DNA of 64,000 nt, taken from Nitrobacter sp051535215 (GTDB taxonomy: Bacteria; Pseudomonadota; Alphaproteobacteria; Rhizobiales; Xanthobacteraceae). Location: positions 248,001 through 312,000 of the forward strand of contig NZ_JBPPLY010000001.1 of assembly GCF_051535215.1 (NCBI RefSeq), in the 5' to 3' direction. Shown here one piece after another: positions 54,701-62,186 of this stretch. The position numbers and the translations under genes were made by a program. Under the pieces are notes generated by a model. The model was not told the origin of the DNA and ran no database searches. It saw only the letters and a program-made list of their open reading frames with translations. Within the stretch, counting starts at the first letter, position 1, and every line of letters starts with the position of its first letter.

Positions 54701-54995
54701 CGGTGAACACGGCCGTGATCTGGGCAAAGCCGTTTCGCGAAAACGATCGTGTTGATTCCAAACCGGGCGTGCCGGCCAGCACCGTCTCCAGTGCCACGGT
54801 GACCTGCTTCTCGATTTCGACCGGCGTCAGCGCCGGAGCCACGGCGTTGACCTGAACCTGGACGTTGGTGACGTCCGGAACCGCATCGATCGGAAGCTTG
54901 GTCAGCGACCAGAAACCCGAGGCGACCGCCGCCAGCGTGATCAGCAGGACGAGCCATCGGCGCCGGACCGAAAAATCGATGACGCGTTCGATCAT
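51756..54995 (-). CDS. czcA: CzcA-type heavy-metal RND pump
   Basis: 1079 aa. TM4 has DFGLIVDGAVIIAENSLRHL, the Asp pattern of the divalent-cation (Co/Zn/Cd/Ni) HME subgroup. It begins MIERVIDFSVRRRWLVLLIT and has two large periplasmic loops. It exports divalent cations with proton antiport. It is 3 bp after its adaptor gene and ends 70 bp from the oppositely oriented cytochrome b561 gene. A partial decayed copy lies nearby at 49212. Confidence 0.94.
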   Translation of the reverse strand: MIERVIDFSVRRRWLVLLITLAAVASGFWSLTKLPIDAVPDVTNVQVQVNAVAPALTPVEIEKQVTVALETVLAGTPGLESTRSFSRNGFAQITAVFTDRTNIYFARQQVSERINEAKANLPPGVDIKLGPISTGLGEIYWWAVEYAKPGAIAPVRDGQPGWQSDGTYLTPEGERLTDEFQRTVYLRTVQDWIIRPQMKTVPGVAGADAIGGFVKQFQVQPDPSKLISFGLSLNQVIEAIEANNVSRGANYIEQNGEGYVVRASGRVENIEDISQIVVTTRAGVPIRVKDVANVVIGKELRTGSASVNGREVVLGTALMLIGGNSRTVAAAADAKIKEISRTLPPGIYAHTVLNRTQLVDATIETVATNLAEGALLVIVVLFLLLGNLRAAVVTACVIPVTMMLTATGMLQGKISANLMSLGALDFGLIVDGAVIIAENSLRHLAERQREFGRALALEERLQTVKESAVEMIRPTVYGQLIIILVYVPLLTFTGVEGKTFEPMALTVIIALVAAFVVSLTFVPAMVALTVTKPVREEENAIIRKLKAAYAPLLTRVIASPLPAIGVATVLFIAAGLLFTRLGQEFTPTLDEKNIVMEVKRIPSTSITQSQAMQLQIESVVSKFPQVAFVFSRTGTPDLAADPMPPNASDTYIIVKPRAEWPDPSMTKDDLIKQIEAEASKLPGNKLGFSQPIEMRFNELIAGVREDLAVKVFGDDFEQMQRTAGSIANVLRRIDGAQNVKVEETTGLPFLEIKIDKAEIARRGLSLLAVQDVIEAAVGGRVAGLVFEGDRRFQIIVRLNDTLRNDITALENLPVQLPRLTANAAVASVPLRALATFEQTEGANQISRENGKRRVVATAEVRGRDIGSLVAEAQAAVGEKVKLAPGTWLSWGGQFENFSIARQRLMFVVPGCFLLIFLLLFGALGSARDALLVFSAVPLALTGGIAALWLRGMPFSISAAVGFIALSGVAVLNGLVMLSQIRRLISEGVGTSAAISQGALTRFRPVIMTALVASLGFVPMALATGTGAEVQKPLATVVIGGLLSATLLTLLVLPALYSYFASFESQTKPDRAFIPSRAAE

Positions 54996-54998
54996 AGC

Positions 54999-56213
54999 TC
55001 AGTCCTCGTCCCGTAGCTTCGAAAGCTCGGCCTTGAGCGAGAACGTGTTCGTCGTGGCGATCGTCTCGCTGGGAGTGACACCGGATACGATCTCGATGGC
55101 CTGATCCTCGCTCTCACCAACCACGACGTTGCGCTTCTCAAAGCCGTCTTTGGTCCGAACGAACACGATCGGTTGGCCATCCAGCTTCTGGATCGCGGTC
55201 GCGGGCACCGCGACAGCTACGGTCCGCTCGTTGAGCATGATCCCCGCCGTGACGAACGATCCCGGACGCCAGGTCTGGTCGGGATTCGAGATTTCAGCCA
55301 CGACGCGCGCGGTGCGCGTATCCTTGTCGACCAGAGGGCTCACGAAGATGATCTTGCCGATGGTTGTCTCGGCAAGACCTCGTGCGGAAATTTTGACCGA
55401 CTGGCCTTCCTTGATCAACTGGAGGTCGGAAGAGGCTACAGACAATTCGACCCAGACGCGGCTCAGGTCGACCACGACGAACAATTCGGTCTCCAGACTG
55501 TCCCGTCCAACGGCTGTGCCCAACTCCACCTTGCGTTCGGCCACCCGCCCAGAGATTGGCGAGCGTACATCCTGACGTCGAAGCGAAGCCTCAGGAGCCC
55601 CGGGCACCGCGGTGATCTCCTTTTCGCCGAGGCCCAGCGCGAGCAATTTCTGTCGCGCGATTTTGACGCGCATTTCGGTTTGCGCCGCAGCGTTGCGGGA
55701 GCGCAGGTATTGCTGTTCGGTGCCTACACGGCTGTCCCAAAGCGTCTTGTCGCGTGTGGACAAGTCCTGTTGCAGATCGTTTGTGAGCTTGGCTGCCAAG
55801 TATTCGCTCTTGGCATCAGCGACCTCGCGACTTTCGAGGACGGCGATCACTTCATCCTTTGCGACATCTTCACCGATATTCTTGCGCAGCTCTGCGACCG
55901 TCCCGGATAGCTTGACCGAGACATGCGCGATCAGGTTCGCGTCGGGAACGACCGAACCCGGAACGACGAGACGCCTGGCGATTGCTGCCGGTCCGACCTC
56001 GACCAGATCGATCTGCGCGAGCTTGATTTGCTCATCGCTCATAGAAAGAAGGCCGGAGATCGGCTCAGGTGCTGACGGCTTCGGCGAAATTGCTATCTTC
56101 GACTGGGGGCCTGTTCCGACCGCCCGTTGGGCGATCGTCGACAGCACCGGCGTGAGCGCGACAATCCCGGCTCCTGCCGCGAACGCAAGCGCAACGATTG
56201 TCGAGCGACTCAT
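54999..56213 (-). CDS. czcB: CzcB-type RND periplasmic adaptor
   Basis: 404 aa. N-terminal anchor (MSRSTIVALAFAAGAGIVAL), then adaptor beta/hairpin domains (VSVKLSGTVAELRKNIGEDV, RDKTLWDSRVGTEQQYLRSR) and a barrel with VRSPISGRVAERKVELGTAV. No His- or Cys-rich metal module is seen at the N-terminus. It connects CzcA to an outer-membrane channel, which is missing from this operon. It follows the 92-aa repressor gene by 37 bp. Confidence 0.92.
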   Translation of the reverse strand: MSRSTIVALAFAAGAGIVALTPVLSTIAQRAVGTGPQSKIAISPKPSAPEPISGLLSMSDEQIKLAQIDLVEVGPAAIARRLVVPGSVVPDANLIAHVSVKLSGTVAELRKNIGEDVAKDEVIAVLESREVADAKSEYLAAKLTNDLQQDLSTRDKTLWDSRVGTEQQYLRSRNAAAQTEMRVKIARQKLLALGLGEKEITAVPGAPEASLRRQDVRSPISGRVAERKVELGTAVGRDSLETELFVVVDLSRVWVELSVASSDLQLIKEGQSVKISARGLAETTIGKIIFVSPLVDKDTRTARVVAEISNPDQTWRPGSFVTAGIMLNERTVAVAVPATAIQKLDGQPIVFVRTKDGFEKRNVVVGESEDQAIEIVSGVTPSETIATTNTFSLKAELSKLRDED

Positions 56214-56250
56214 TATGATACTCTTCCGACGTGCTGCCAGCGCGGCGCCG

Positions 56251-56529
56251 TCACAGATATTTGGAAATGGCCTTGAACTCGTCGACGACGGTTCTTGTCG
56301 ATTTGCCGGGACCGCTCACGGCGATATCGAGGCAGTGGTCCACGTGGTCGTGGATCAGCGTTCGCTTCGCCTCGCCGACGGCCTTCTCGACCGCATGAAG
56401 CTGCTGAGCCAGATCCAGGCACGACCGGCCTTCGTCGAACATGCCGATGACCCGGCGAAGGTGCCCCTCCGCGCGACGGAGTCGCTTGACGATATTGGGA
56501 TGAGTTTCGTGAACATGAACTTTTGCCAT
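56251..56529 (-). CDS. CsoR/RcnR-family metal repressor (InrS-like ligand set)
   Basis: 92 aa. It has the N-terminal KVHVHETHP, His23 in RAEGHLRRVI, Cys37, and His62/Cys66 in HDHVDHC. The Cys-His-Cys core matches the family's X-Y-Z positions, and the added His23 corresponds to the extra ligand I recall from nickel-sensing InrS. It leads the czcBA operon, so it probably controls it in response to a divalent metal. It is divergent from a second family member across an 83-bp gap. Confidence 0.9.
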   Translation of the reverse strand: MAKVHVHETHPNIVKRLRRAEGHLRRVIGMFDEGRSCLDLAQQLHAVEKAVGEAKRTLIHDHVDHCLDIAVSGPGKSTRTVVDEFKAISKYL

Positions 56530-56537
56530 CCGCAGAG

Positions 56538-56560
56538 CTTATCCTCCCCAGGGGGATAAG
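56538..56560. promoter_or_regulatory. G/C-tract operator near the repressor/czcBA start
   Basis: Near-palindrome CTTATCC-TCCCCAGGG-GGATAAG, 8 bp upstream of the 92-aa repressor gene. It matches RcnR/CsoR-type operators (G/C tract flanked by AT-rich half sites). Confidence 0.65.
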
Positions 56561-56585
56561 CCAATCCAGAGCTGCGGCTTGAAAA

Positions 56586-56605
56586 GGATAGGGGGGTAGG
56601 CTATA
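56586..56605. promoter_or_regulatory. Second G-tract operator, before the RcnR-type gene
   Basis: GGATAGGGGGGTAGGCTATA, 7 bp upstream of the second repressor gene and 25 bp from the first operator. It has the G6 tract and TA steps expected of an RcnR/DmeR site. Its spacing suggests that each repressor has its own site, though cross-binding is possible. Confidence 0.55.
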
Positions 56606-56612
56606 TTGTCGC

Positions 56613-56891
56613 ATGAGCCATACCATCCGAGAGAAAAAGAGGCTGCTTGCGCGCGTCCGCCGTATACGCGGGCAGGTTGAGGCCATCGAACGTGCGTTGA
56701 GCGAAGAAGCTGAGTGCGAGCGCATCATGCACATGATTGCCGGCATCCGTGGAAGTGTCGCAGGTCTGATGGCCGAGGTGGTGGAAGATCACATCCGCAC
56801 CCATCTGGTCGATCCCCAGAAGAATCCCGGCGCGCTCAATGCAGATGCGGCAGATCAACTGATTGAAGTCGTTCATACCTACCTGAAGTAA
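56613..56891 (+). CDS. dmeR: RcnR/DmeR-type Ni/Co-sensing repressor
   Basis: 92 aa. The RcnR fingerprint is exact by position: His3, Cys35, His60 and His64 (MSH..., AECERI, EDHIRTHL). This set binds Ni(II)/Co(II) in Escherichia coli RcnR. It is followed after 9 bp by the CDF exporter gene, the dmeRF arrangement known in rhizobia. It differs from the Cu-type CsoR at 30233 (which lacks His3 and has Cys at the last position). Confidence 0.92.
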   Translation: MSHTIREKKRLLARVRRIRGQVEAIERALSEEAECERIMHMIAGIRGSVAGLMAEVVEDHIRTHLVDPQKNPGALNADAADQLIEVVHTYLK

Positions 56892-56900
56892 GGACGCGCC

Positions 56901-58178
56901 ATGACCGACGACCGAACGTTCGATCCTTTCGCCGCGCATGATCACGTATTTTTAGGAGAAGACCACGACAAGGCCGCGCGCCGGACCTGGGCGGTCATCG
57001 TGCTGTGTGGCGTCATGATGATCGCGGAGATCGTCGGCGGCGCACTGTTCGGATCGTTGGCCCTGATCGCCGACGGTCTGCATATGTCGACCCATGCCGG
57101 CGCGCTTCTGTTGGCGGCATTGGCTTATACATATGCGCGCAAGCATGCCAACGACCGGAATTTCACCTTCGGCACCGGGAAGTTCGGGGATCTCGCCGGA
57201 TACAGCAGCGCGATCATATTGGCGATGATCGCGTTGCTGATCGGTTATGAGGCGGTATCGCGTTTCCTGTCCCCCGTCGCCATCAGTTTCAATGAGGCCA
57301 TTCCGATCGCCGTGCTCGGCCTTGGTGTTAATCTCGCAAGCGCGTGGCTGCTGTCCGGCGGACATCACGGACATGACCACGGACACGGTCATTCACATGG
57401 CCACGAACATCCACACGATCACGGTGAGGATGTTCGCCGGATCGACCCCGGAGCCGGCGTGATCGAATTCGAGATTTTTGAAAACGGTGTGCCGCCGCGT
57501 TTCCGACTGCAGCTTCCGGATGGTCTGCAGTTGGATGCTTCGCACGTCACCGTAGAGACCATAAGACCTGCTGGCAGTAGAGAGACATTCACATTCGCGG
57601 ATCGTGGACGATATCTGGAATCGATCGACGAGATTCCGGAACCTCATGAGTTCGTGGCCAAGGTCCGTCTGGAGCAGGGCGGTCGGCTCAAGGAATTCGA
57701 AGAGAGATTCGAAGAGCATGCTCACGAAGCGTCTGGGAGCGCCCATCATCGGGATAACAATATGCGGGCGGCGATCGTCCATGTCGCGGCCGATGCCGCC
57801 GTTTCGGTGTTGGTGATCGTCGGACTTCTCCTCGCACGAGCCTTCGGATGGCTTTGGATGGATCCGCTCGCCGGTTTGATCGGCGCGGTCGTTATTGCGA
57901 ACTGGTCGTTCGGCCTGTTGCGGGACACAGGTGGCATCCTGCTGGACCGCAATCCGGACCCGCGCATGGCGGATAAGGTCAGGCAGACGATCGAGAGCGA
58001 TGGAGATCGGGTGACCGATTTGCATCTCTGGCGGTTGGGGCCCGGGCACCTCGGAGCAATCGTCGCCGTCACGACCGAGAAACACCGTGGAGCCGAATAT
58101 TATCGCCGCAATCTCAGCAAGTTCCGTGATTTGTCCCACCTCACGATCGAGGTCAGTGACCAAGTGTCCTCTGCTTAG
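56901..58178 (+). CDS. dmeF: Co/Ni exporter DmeF (CDF family)
   Basis: 425 aa. The CDF core has six helices, with ADGLHMSTHAGALLLAALAY in the metal-binding TM2 and DPLAGLIGAVVIANWSFGLL in TM5. Between TM4 and TM5 there is a His-rich loop (GHHGHDHGHGHSHGHEHPHD) and then an unusual soluble insert of about 100 residues (~180-280: FEIFENGVPPRFRLQLPDGL onward). It exports Co(II)/Ni(II) from the cytosol in exchange for protons. It is co-transcribed with the RcnR-type gene 9 bp upstream. Confidence 0.93.
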   Translation: MTDDRTFDPFAAHDHVFLGEDHDKAARRTWAVIVLCGVMMIAEIVGGALFGSLALIADGLHMSTHAGALLLAALAYTYARKHANDRNFTFGTGKFGDLAGYSSAIILAMIALLIGYEAVSRFLSPVAISFNEAIPIAVLGLGVNLASAWLLSGGHHGHDHGHGHSHGHEHPHDHGEDVRRIDPGAGVIEFEIFENGVPPRFRLQLPDGLQLDASHVTVETIRPAGSRETFTFADRGRYLESIDEIPEPHEFVAKVRLEQGGRLKEFEERFEEHAHEASGSAHHRDNNMRAAIVHVAADAAVSVLVIVGLLLARAFGWLWMDPLAGLIGAVVIANWSFGLLRDTGGILLDRNPDPRMADKVRQTIESDGDRVTDLHLWRLGPGHLGAIVAVTTEKHRGAEYYRRNLSKFRDLSHLTIEVSDQVSSA

Positions 58179-58347
58179 ATCAATGCGAAATTTGCATCAC
58201 GCGTGCCTTCCAGCTCAACAAATTGGCGCAATCGTTGCAACTTACCGCACACGCACGGTTCTGGGCTAAAATCTCTGCTTTCTCAATCGCGCCGTGCTAC
58301 GTCGTCGGGTGTCGAGGTCGCACCCCCAATTTGACGGAAACAATGTT

Positions 58348-59556
58348 ATGCCCGCCACGCCAGGGAAGGAGTCGGTATCGGTCCCTACCGCAGCGACCGA
58401 TGTCACCAGGCAAGAGCTTCCTTACCGCCTGCGGCAACAGTCCTTGCTGGGCGAGTTCGGCCGTTCCGCGCTGCAGACCCGCGACATCGGACAAATCCTG
58501 CAGAGGGCCACCGAGCTTTGTGCCCAAGGCCTCGAAACCCCGTTCGCCAAAGTCCTGGAGTATACCGCCGACGACAAACGGCTGTTGGTGTGCGCCGGCG
58601 TCGGCTGGGCGCCAGGGACGATTGGCCAAGTGTCTTTTGCGATCGACCTGGAATCCCCTGCTGGCTACGCGTTCCAAACTGGACGAACGGTCATTTCCAA
58701 TCATCTTCATCAAGAAACCCGCTTTCGTACGCCAAAACTTTTGTCGGATCACGGCATAAAGCGCGCAATCAACGTTCTGATCGCGCGGGGTGGCGAAGGT
58801 GCTCTGCCGTTTGGTGTCCTTGAAGTCGACAGTCCGGACTCCGGGCAATTCGATGTTGCGGATGCGGAATTCCTTGCCGGCTTCGCGGGGTTGCTTGGCA
58901 TCGCCATCGAGCGCCAACATGCCGACGCGGACCTTCAGAAGGCTCTCGATCACCAAGCCATGTTGACGCGCGAGATGAGCCACCGCGTTAAGAACAGCCT
59001 CGCATCCGTCGTTGGATTGCTCCGCGTGCAAAGCCGCAACGCGCAGTCGGCAGACGTCCAGAATGCGCTTCAGGATGCTGCCTCTCGCATTACCACGATT
59101 GCCCAGGTGCACGATCATTTATGGCGTAGCACAAGAATCGGGTTTGTCGACATCGCCGACTTCGCGGGCGAACTGTGCAGGAACCTGCAGGAAACCGTTG
59201 CACATAAGGTAAGCTTCGCTTTCGGCCATCTGATGATTTCTGCTGACAAGGCGATTCCGCTGGGCCTTCTGATCAACGAGCTCGTAACAAATTCGGCCAA
59301 GCATGCTTACCCCGGGGGATCCGGCGAGATTAAGGTAGCGGGCGAGCCGCGTGGAGCCGACCTGCACGTGGATGTATCGGATCAAGGAGTTGGTCTTCCG
59401 CAAGATTTCGATATCGACCAGCCACGGGCGAGCCTGGGCTTCAAGGTCATCAAGAGTTTGGTCGCTCAGCTCGACGGTCGTATTGCGGTAGCCTCCAACA
59501 CGCCAAACGGCACAGTCGTCCAACTTGATTTTCCATTGGAGCTGAGCGCGAGTTAA
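58348..59556 (+). CDS. GAF-domain sensor histidine kinase (HisKA_2/HWE type)
   Basis: 402 aa from the ATG at 58348. A GAF domain covers about residues 35-185 (ELCAQGLETPFAKVLEYTAD). The HisKA_2 phosphoacceptor follows at about residue 212: MLTREMSHRVKNSLASVVGL. The ATPase has N-box LGLLINELVTNSAKHAYPGG and G-box DVSDQGVGLPQD. No membrane segment, so it is cytosolic. It has no response regulator beside it. The signal is unknown. Confidence 0.9.
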   Translation: MPATPGKESVSVPTAATDVTRQELPYRLRQQSLLGEFGRSALQTRDIGQILQRATELCAQGLETPFAKVLEYTADDKRLLVCAGVGWAPGTIGQVSFAIDLESPAGYAFQTGRTVISNHLHQETRFRTPKLLSDHGIKRAINVLIARGGEGALPFGVLEVDSPDSGQFDVADAEFLAGFAGLLGIAIERQHADADLQKALDHQAMLTREMSHRVKNSLASVVGLLRVQSRNAQSADVQNALQDAASRITTIAQVHDHLWRSTRIGFVDIADFAGELCRNLQETVAHKVSFAFGHLMISADKAIPLGLLINELVTNSAKHAYPGGSGEIKVAGEPRGADLHVDVSDQGVGLPQDFDIDQPRASLGFKVIKSLVAQLDGRIAVASNTPNGTVVQLDFPLELSAS

Positions 59557-60032
59557 CCGGCGCTCCCCGTTTCGCCACCATCTACCCATTCCAGCGTCAG
59601 GCTGGCCGACGATGTACGCCACCGTCTATGAGCCGCGCTCGTCCTAAGACGAACGCACCTTACTGGATCGGCAAGTACGTCGATAACTCGCGTTACCTCG
59701 TCGTCGATGGCCGCGCTGCGATGAGTGCGTCCCGGCTTCGGCCGGCCTGTTCTGCTTGGCCGCGTGGGTGACCGTGAATTGCGTCGTGCGGCTTGGCCAA
59801 CAGTGCTGCGATTCATAGCTAATTGGTAAGGCCGCGCGAATACGGACGGTGCTGAGAGTGATGAATCAGAAGATCATTTTGATCGAACCAAAGCTCACGG
59901 AATCGGATTACTTTCCAATAATTCGGGGAGAAAAAGGGCGGGCGGGACTGTTGGTTGACTGCACGACCGCGAGATCGATTCTTTCCGTCACCGGCGCAGT
60001 AAGCACTTTATCATCTCATAGTATTAGCTGTG
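59557..60032. other. Gene-free region between the kinase and opgH
   Basis: 476 bp between convergent genes. I see short open frames (for example 59849-60040) without ribosome sites or domains, and no strong hairpin. It may hold the decayed end of a former gene, but I cannot identify one. Confidence 0.4.
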
Positions 60033-62186
60033 TCACCTGAGATTTGAAGTGACGCCCAGTGCCATTGTCATCATACGCTCGAGCATGGGTCGGTCGTTAA
60101 GGACGGCGGCGGTCTCTCGCATCGTCAGGTAGCCGACGGCCTCCTCAAATGTCTCTGCGTCATCAATCTTGGCCCGGGCGACAGCGAGATGATGGTCAAT
60201 CTGGCCGCGCATGCGCCCTACTCGGGGAGCGATCGAATCCAGATGGTGTTTCAGCGTCGCGGGATCGCCACGGAGCGTCGATAGCGCATCCGTTGGAAGA
60301 GGCCCCGGAACAGCCGCCAGTTCATTTGCCCGAAGCAGCACGTGCGGTGGCGCTGTTTCCTCGGGCGTCGCAAACAGCCCGCCCGGTCGCGAACCAGCCG
60401 AAGTAGCAAATCCCAGCGGGATGGCGAGCAGAAGGCCAAGGATTACCGGAGATGTCCATAAGAACAGCGGCACGGAGACCGCGTAAGCGCTGAGAGCCAT
60501 CGCGACACCGCACAGCGTGGGGGCGGCATATTTGCGATAGAGTTCACGTGGCGTCACTCCGCCGTCGTCGCGACGCTGAACCTGCCATCCCGAGTCACGT
60601 CCAAGAAGAATTTCACCGACCGCAGTCGATTGAAAGATCATCATTACGGGCGCGATCAGGGCGGACAGCAAGGTCTCAATCACGATGCCAGCCAAGGCTC
60701 TCACGCCCCCGAATGCTCGGCGATTGTCGCGTTGAGTGAGAAGAAGAACGTAAGCCAGAATCTTCGGGACGATCAGAAGGCCCATCGTGCCCCCGAACAC
60801 CCATGCCGCGAGAACAGGATCCTGCGCCGGCCATTTAGGGAACAGCGAAAAACCTTTCGAGAAATATTCCGGTCGGACAAATTGCGCTTGCAGTGAAATC
60901 AGGATCCCGAGCAACAGGAACAATAGCCAGAGCGGAGCAGTAAGGTATGACCCGATTCCGGTCAGTAGGTGCAGTCGGGATATCCAATACAGCCCACGTG
61001 CCGGCAATACCGCCAGATGCTGGAGATTTCCCTGACACCACCGGCGATCGCGCGCGGCGAAATCGAGCAGCGACGGCGGGCATTCCTCAAAGCTGCCGCC
61101 AAGCGTCGGCGCCATATGGATGGCCCAGCCAGCGCGCCGCATCAGCGCCGCCTCGACAAAATCGTGGCTCAAAATATGACCGCCGAACGGCTTGCGGCCG
61201 CGCAATTCCGGAAGCCCGGCATCCTGGGCAAACGCACGTACCCGGATGATGGCATTATGGCCCCAGTAGTTACCGTCCGAGCCGTGCCACCATGCGATTC
61301 CTGCCGCGATCAGGGGGCCGTAAAGCCGGCCGGCGAATTGCTGGAGCCGCGAAAAAAGGCTGCGAGCGTTGACAACAATGGGTAGCGTTTGGATGAGGGC
61401 GACGTCCGGATGAAAGTCCATCGCCGCGGCCAGCCGCACGATGGTGTCGCCGGACATCAAACTATCCGCATCGAGGATGATCATATGGTCGTAGCTTGCG
61501 CCGAACCGCCCGATCCACTCGGCAATGTTGCCGGATTTCCGCGCGGTGTTGTCGGCCCGATGGCGGTAGTATAACCGGCCGGTATCGCAGTTCCGGCGCA
61601 GTTGCAGGAAGCTCGCTTCCTCGGCGATCCAGATTGAGGGATCGGTGGTGTCGCTCAACACGAACCAGTCGAACCTATGGCCAACTCCGGTTTCTTCGAC
61701 GGATTCGTAGATGGCCTGCAGACGCGCCATGATGCGATGCGCATCCTCGTTGTATGTCGGCAAGAGCATCGCTGTTCGGCCGATGACAGTCGGTAGGGGG
61801 CCTAAGGTGTCGATTCGCAGAACCTCGCGTTTCCGGAGGAGCAACACGGCGAAGCCAGCGAGCGCGGACACGAACGAAAAAGCGATCCAGGCGAACAGCA
61901 GGACAAACAGCCCGAGGACCAGACCTTCCAAGATGGTAACTCCGCCAACCTGAAGCACTTCATACATCTCGTAGCCGCCGGCGAGCGTCATGGCTGCGGT
62001 CCCGACGAAGATGTAGATACGCCGCAACGGCATCGTTGATGTCGGTTTGTCCCGAGCGCGGCCCGGGGGCGCAGCACTCCAAAGCTGCGATGGAACCATG
62101 GTCAATGGATTCTCGGCAGGCAGGAAGCCGTATCCATCCTTGGCGCGGTTAGCGATGGGCGAGCGTGGTGCGTCTATGGTGCCCAT
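60033..62186 (-). CDS. opgH: Glucan glucosyltransferase OpgH (MdoH)
   Basis: 717 aa, somewhat shorter than the E. coli enzyme (~850). N-terminal membrane helices, then a family 2 glycosyltransferase with TAMLLPTYNEDAHRIMARLQ, the acidic HMIILDADSLMSGDTIVRLA and the RDRRWCQGNLQHL (Q/RxxRW) motif. C-terminal helices follow. It polymerises UDP-glucose into the backbone of osmoregulated periplasmic glucans and exports it. It overlaps opgG by 13 bp, so the pair is one operon. Confidence 0.93.
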   Translation of the reverse strand: MGTIDAPRSPIANRAKDGYGFLPAENPLTMVPSQLWSAAPPGRARDKPTSTMPLRRIYIFVGTAAMTLAGGYEMYEVLQVGGVTILEGLVLGLFVLLFAWIAFSFVSALAGFAVLLLRKREVLRIDTLGPLPTVIGRTAMLLPTYNEDAHRIMARLQAIYESVEETGVGHRFDWFVLSDTTDPSIWIAEEASFLQLRRNCDTGRLYYRHRADNTARKSGNIAEWIGRFGASYDHMIILDADSLMSGDTIVRLAAAMDFHPDVALIQTLPIVVNARSLFSRLQQFAGRLYGPLIAAGIAWWHGSDGNYWGHNAIIRVRAFAQDAGLPELRGRKPFGGHILSHDFVEAALMRRAGWAIHMAPTLGGSFEECPPSLLDFAARDRRWCQGNLQHLAVLPARGLYWISRLHLLTGIGSYLTAPLWLLFLLLGILISLQAQFVRPEYFSKGFSLFPKWPAQDPVLAAWVFGGTMGLLIVPKILAYVLLLTQRDNRRAFGGVRALAGIVIETLLSALIAPVMMIFQSTAVGEILLGRDSGWQVQRRDDGGVTPRELYRKYAAPTLCGVAMALSAYAVSVPLFLWTSPVILGLLLAIPLGFATSAGSRPGGLFATPEETAPPHVLLRANELAAVPGPLPTDALSTLRGDPATLKHHLDSIAPRVGRMRGQIDHHLAVARAKIDDAETFEEAVGYLTMRETAAVLNDRPMLERMMTMALGVTSNLR

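Noticed and set aside
59849..60040. 63-aa plus-strand open frame before opgH
   Set aside because: No ribosome site, no domain and overlaps the end of opgH in antisense.
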